Assembly (NCBI GenBank): GCA_020024735.1
Contig: JAHHTI010000031.1
Coordinates: forward strand, 1 to 11,628
Length of the DNA stretch: 11,628 nt
Source of the DNA: Mycoplasmataceae bacterium
GTDB taxonomy: Bacteria; Bacillota_I; Bacilli_A; Mycoplasmatales; Mycoplasmoidaceae
Reading direction: 5' to 3'
A model generated the notes under the pieces. The model was given only the letters and a program-made list of their open reading frames with translations. It had not been told where the DNA came from and ran no database searches. Position 1 is the stretch's first letter. Each line of letters opens with the position of its first letter. Below, piece after piece: positions 8,135 to 11,628 of the stretch. The position numbers and the translations under genes were made by a program.

Positions 8135-8164
8135 AATTTCATATATATAAATATATATGAAATT
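8135..8164 (-). promoter_or_regulatory. Perfect inverted repeat in the ABC operon leader
   Basis: Two 14-bp arms (8135-8148 and 8151-8164) are exact inverse complements separated by 2 nt. If transcription starts near 8171 the hairpin would sit at the very 5' end of the mRNA, about 15 nt before the ribosome site. It is entirely A/T apart from one G-C pair and has no T-run after it on the minus strand, so a terminator is unlikely. A stabilising 5' stem or a protein-binding site is possible. Confidence 0.55.
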
Positions 8165-8177
8165 AAAACACAATGTT

Positions 8178-8186
8178 ATTATAACA
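8178..8186 (-). promoter_or_regulatory. Extended -10 promoter for the ABC operon
   Basis: The minus strand reads TGTTATAAT, a perfect TATAAT (8183-8178) with the TG of an extended -10. The expected start is near 8171, about 66 nt upstream of the first ATG. A -35 is not convincing (TTATTT at the right distance), consistent with an extended -10 promoter. It lies 45 bp beyond the rRNA terminator. Confidence 0.55.
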
Positions 8187-8227
8187 AAATTTATCGATGG
8201 AAATAAATTAAGTACTTTGTAAATAGT

Positions 8228-8262
8228 AAAAAAACCTAGAGATTTCTCCCTAGGCTTTTTTT
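8228..8262 (-). terminator. Intrinsic terminator of the rRNA operon
   Basis: CCTAG (8235-8239) pairs with CTAGG (8250-8254). Seven A (8228-8234) pair with seven T (8256-8262) with one bulged C. Read on the minus strand this is a hairpin closing into a run of seven U, just past the 3' end of 5S rRNA. The symmetry would also stop transcription from the other direction. Confidence 0.85.
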
Positions 8263-8268
8263 CATTTT

Positions 8269-8376
8269 GCGTGGCAATGTCCTATTCTCACTTATAGGCT
8301 ACCTTCGGCTCTGCAGTGCTTGACTTCTGTGTTCGGTATGGGAACAGGTATTTCCACTGCGATATGATCACCACAC
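8269..8376 (-). rRNA. rrf: 5S ribosomal RNA
   Basis: The minus strand carries the conserved 5S core CCGAACACAGAAGTCAAGC and the CCTGTTCCCAT stretch before it. The ends were set by terminal helix pairing: 8376-8369 pairs with 8269-8276 through Watson-Crick and G-U pairs, giving about 108 nt, normal for mycoplasmas. It lies 67 nt after 23S in the same transcript. Confidence 0.93.
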
Positions 8377-8380
8377 AATT

Positions 8381-8408
8381 AGATTGATCATTCAAAATAT
8401 ATATTATC
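8381..8408 (-). other. 3' half of the 23S processing stem (23S-5S spacer)
   Basis: In the 67-nt spacer, 8381-8389 and 8398-8408 are exact complements of 11424-11432 and 11404-11414 in the 16S-23S spacer. In the precursor RNA they would pair into 9 bp plus 11 bp around an internal loop, bringing the two ends of 23S together. Such stems are the usual RNase III substrates. Confidence 0.65.
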
Positions 8409-8443
8409 TTCAAAATTCTAGTTTAATCAAGAACCAAGAACTT

Positions 8444-11338
<2,895 letters not shown>

Positions 11339-11577
11339 TTATAAATCCTTTAAATGTAATTGTTATTTAAGACATAAAGTCTTAAATGACTAGAAAGATT
11401 GTTGATAATATATAAATTTCAAAGATCAATCTCATCCAAGTATAAAAACTTGAATGGAGAGAATAATCTCTCAGAACTAAATACAACCCGACCTAAAAAT
11501 TGTTCGTGAATTAACATAATTAATAGGGTTTTAAAAATAAATGTACACAAAGTACGTAAGTAATAATTACTCCGTAG
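11339..11577 (-). other. 16S-23S internal transcribed spacer, no tRNA
   Basis: The spacer is about 239 nt with no tRNA, as in most mycoplasma rRNA operons. It contains a boxA-like antitermination site, TGATCTTTGAAA on the minus strand (11428-11417), the 5' half of the 23S processing stem (11404-11432), and two small hairpins: CAAGT/ACTTG at 11437-11452 and GAGAG/CTCTC at 11457-11472. The rest is A/T-rich and unrecognised. Confidence 0.8.
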
Positions 11578-11628
11578 AAAGGAGGTGATCCATCCCCACG
11601 TTCTCGTAGGGATACCTTGTTACGACTT
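11578..11628 (-). rRNA. rrs: 16S ribosomal RNA, 3' end only (partial)
   Basis: The last ~51 nt of 16S rRNA lie on the minus strand and run off the right edge. They include AAGTCGTAACAAGGTA, the helix 45 stem-loop and the terminal GGATCACCTCCTTT with an intact anti-Shine-Dalgarno CCTCC. Ribosome-site matches are therefore meaningful for the genes that have them. 16S, 23S and 5S are in standard order. Confidence 0.95.

Noticed and set aside
7504..8136. Plus-strand 210-codon open frame
   Set aside because: It is the complement of the first ABC operon gene. The minus strand has the promoter, ribosome site and operon spacing, and the plus reading contains no recognisable protein.
8135..8164. Hairpin as a second rRNA terminator
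   Set aside because: It is almost pure A/T and has no T-run on the minus strand, while a convincing terminator already lies at 8228-8262.
11339..11577. tRNA gene in the 16S-23S spacer
   Set aside because: No cloverleaf, TTCGA-type loop or CCA end was found on either strand; only small hairpins are present.

Overview
The window is low-GC DNA from a mycoplasma (class Mollicutes). TGA is read as tryptophan: with that code four long proteins continue through in-frame TGA codons, and the first gene encodes all 14 of its tryptophans as TGA. The rRNA operon is compact, with no tRNA in its spacers. The cytoskeleton-like first gene would suit a lineage with an attachment or terminal organelle (M. pneumoniae group in the broad sense), but this placement is an inference and no species is named.

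Layout, left to right. (1) 37-1854, plus: a 605-residue cytoplasmic coiled-coil protein with four aromatic/glycine-rich modules resembling the EAGR boxes of mycoplasma gliding and terminal-organelle proteins. (2) 1976-3697, minus: a KtrB/TrkH-type potassium channel subunit. (3) 3765-4448, plus: its KtrA/TrkA-type regulatory partner. These two are divergent and share a 67-bp promoter region. (4) 8105 down to 4452, minus: a tight four-gene operon encoding a small membrane protein with a threonine-rich tail, an ABC-2-type permease with a large external loop, an ABC ATPase with an unusual N-terminal extension, and a second small membrane protein. (5) From 8269 to the right edge, minus: 5S rRNA, a complete 23S rRNA, a tRNA-less spacer and the last ~51 nt of 16S rRNA.

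How the parts fit. KtrA and KtrB should form one gated K+ uptake system. The four-gene operon looks like a dedicated ABC-2 exporter or membrane-remodelling complex whose substrate cannot be read from sequence. Its first protein (C-terminus) and its ATPase (N-terminus) both carry a short SHOCT-like helical hairpin, a possible docking element. The rRNA operon ends in a strong intrinsic terminator, and the ABC operon starts just beyond it from an extended -10 promoter with a perfect 14-bp-arm hairpin in its leader. The sequences flanking 23S can pair into a long processing stem.

The most interesting item is the first gene. Each of its four modules can be written as three consecutive 9-residue aromatic units, which suggests four small beta-sheet domains joined by charged coiled-coil or disordered linkers.
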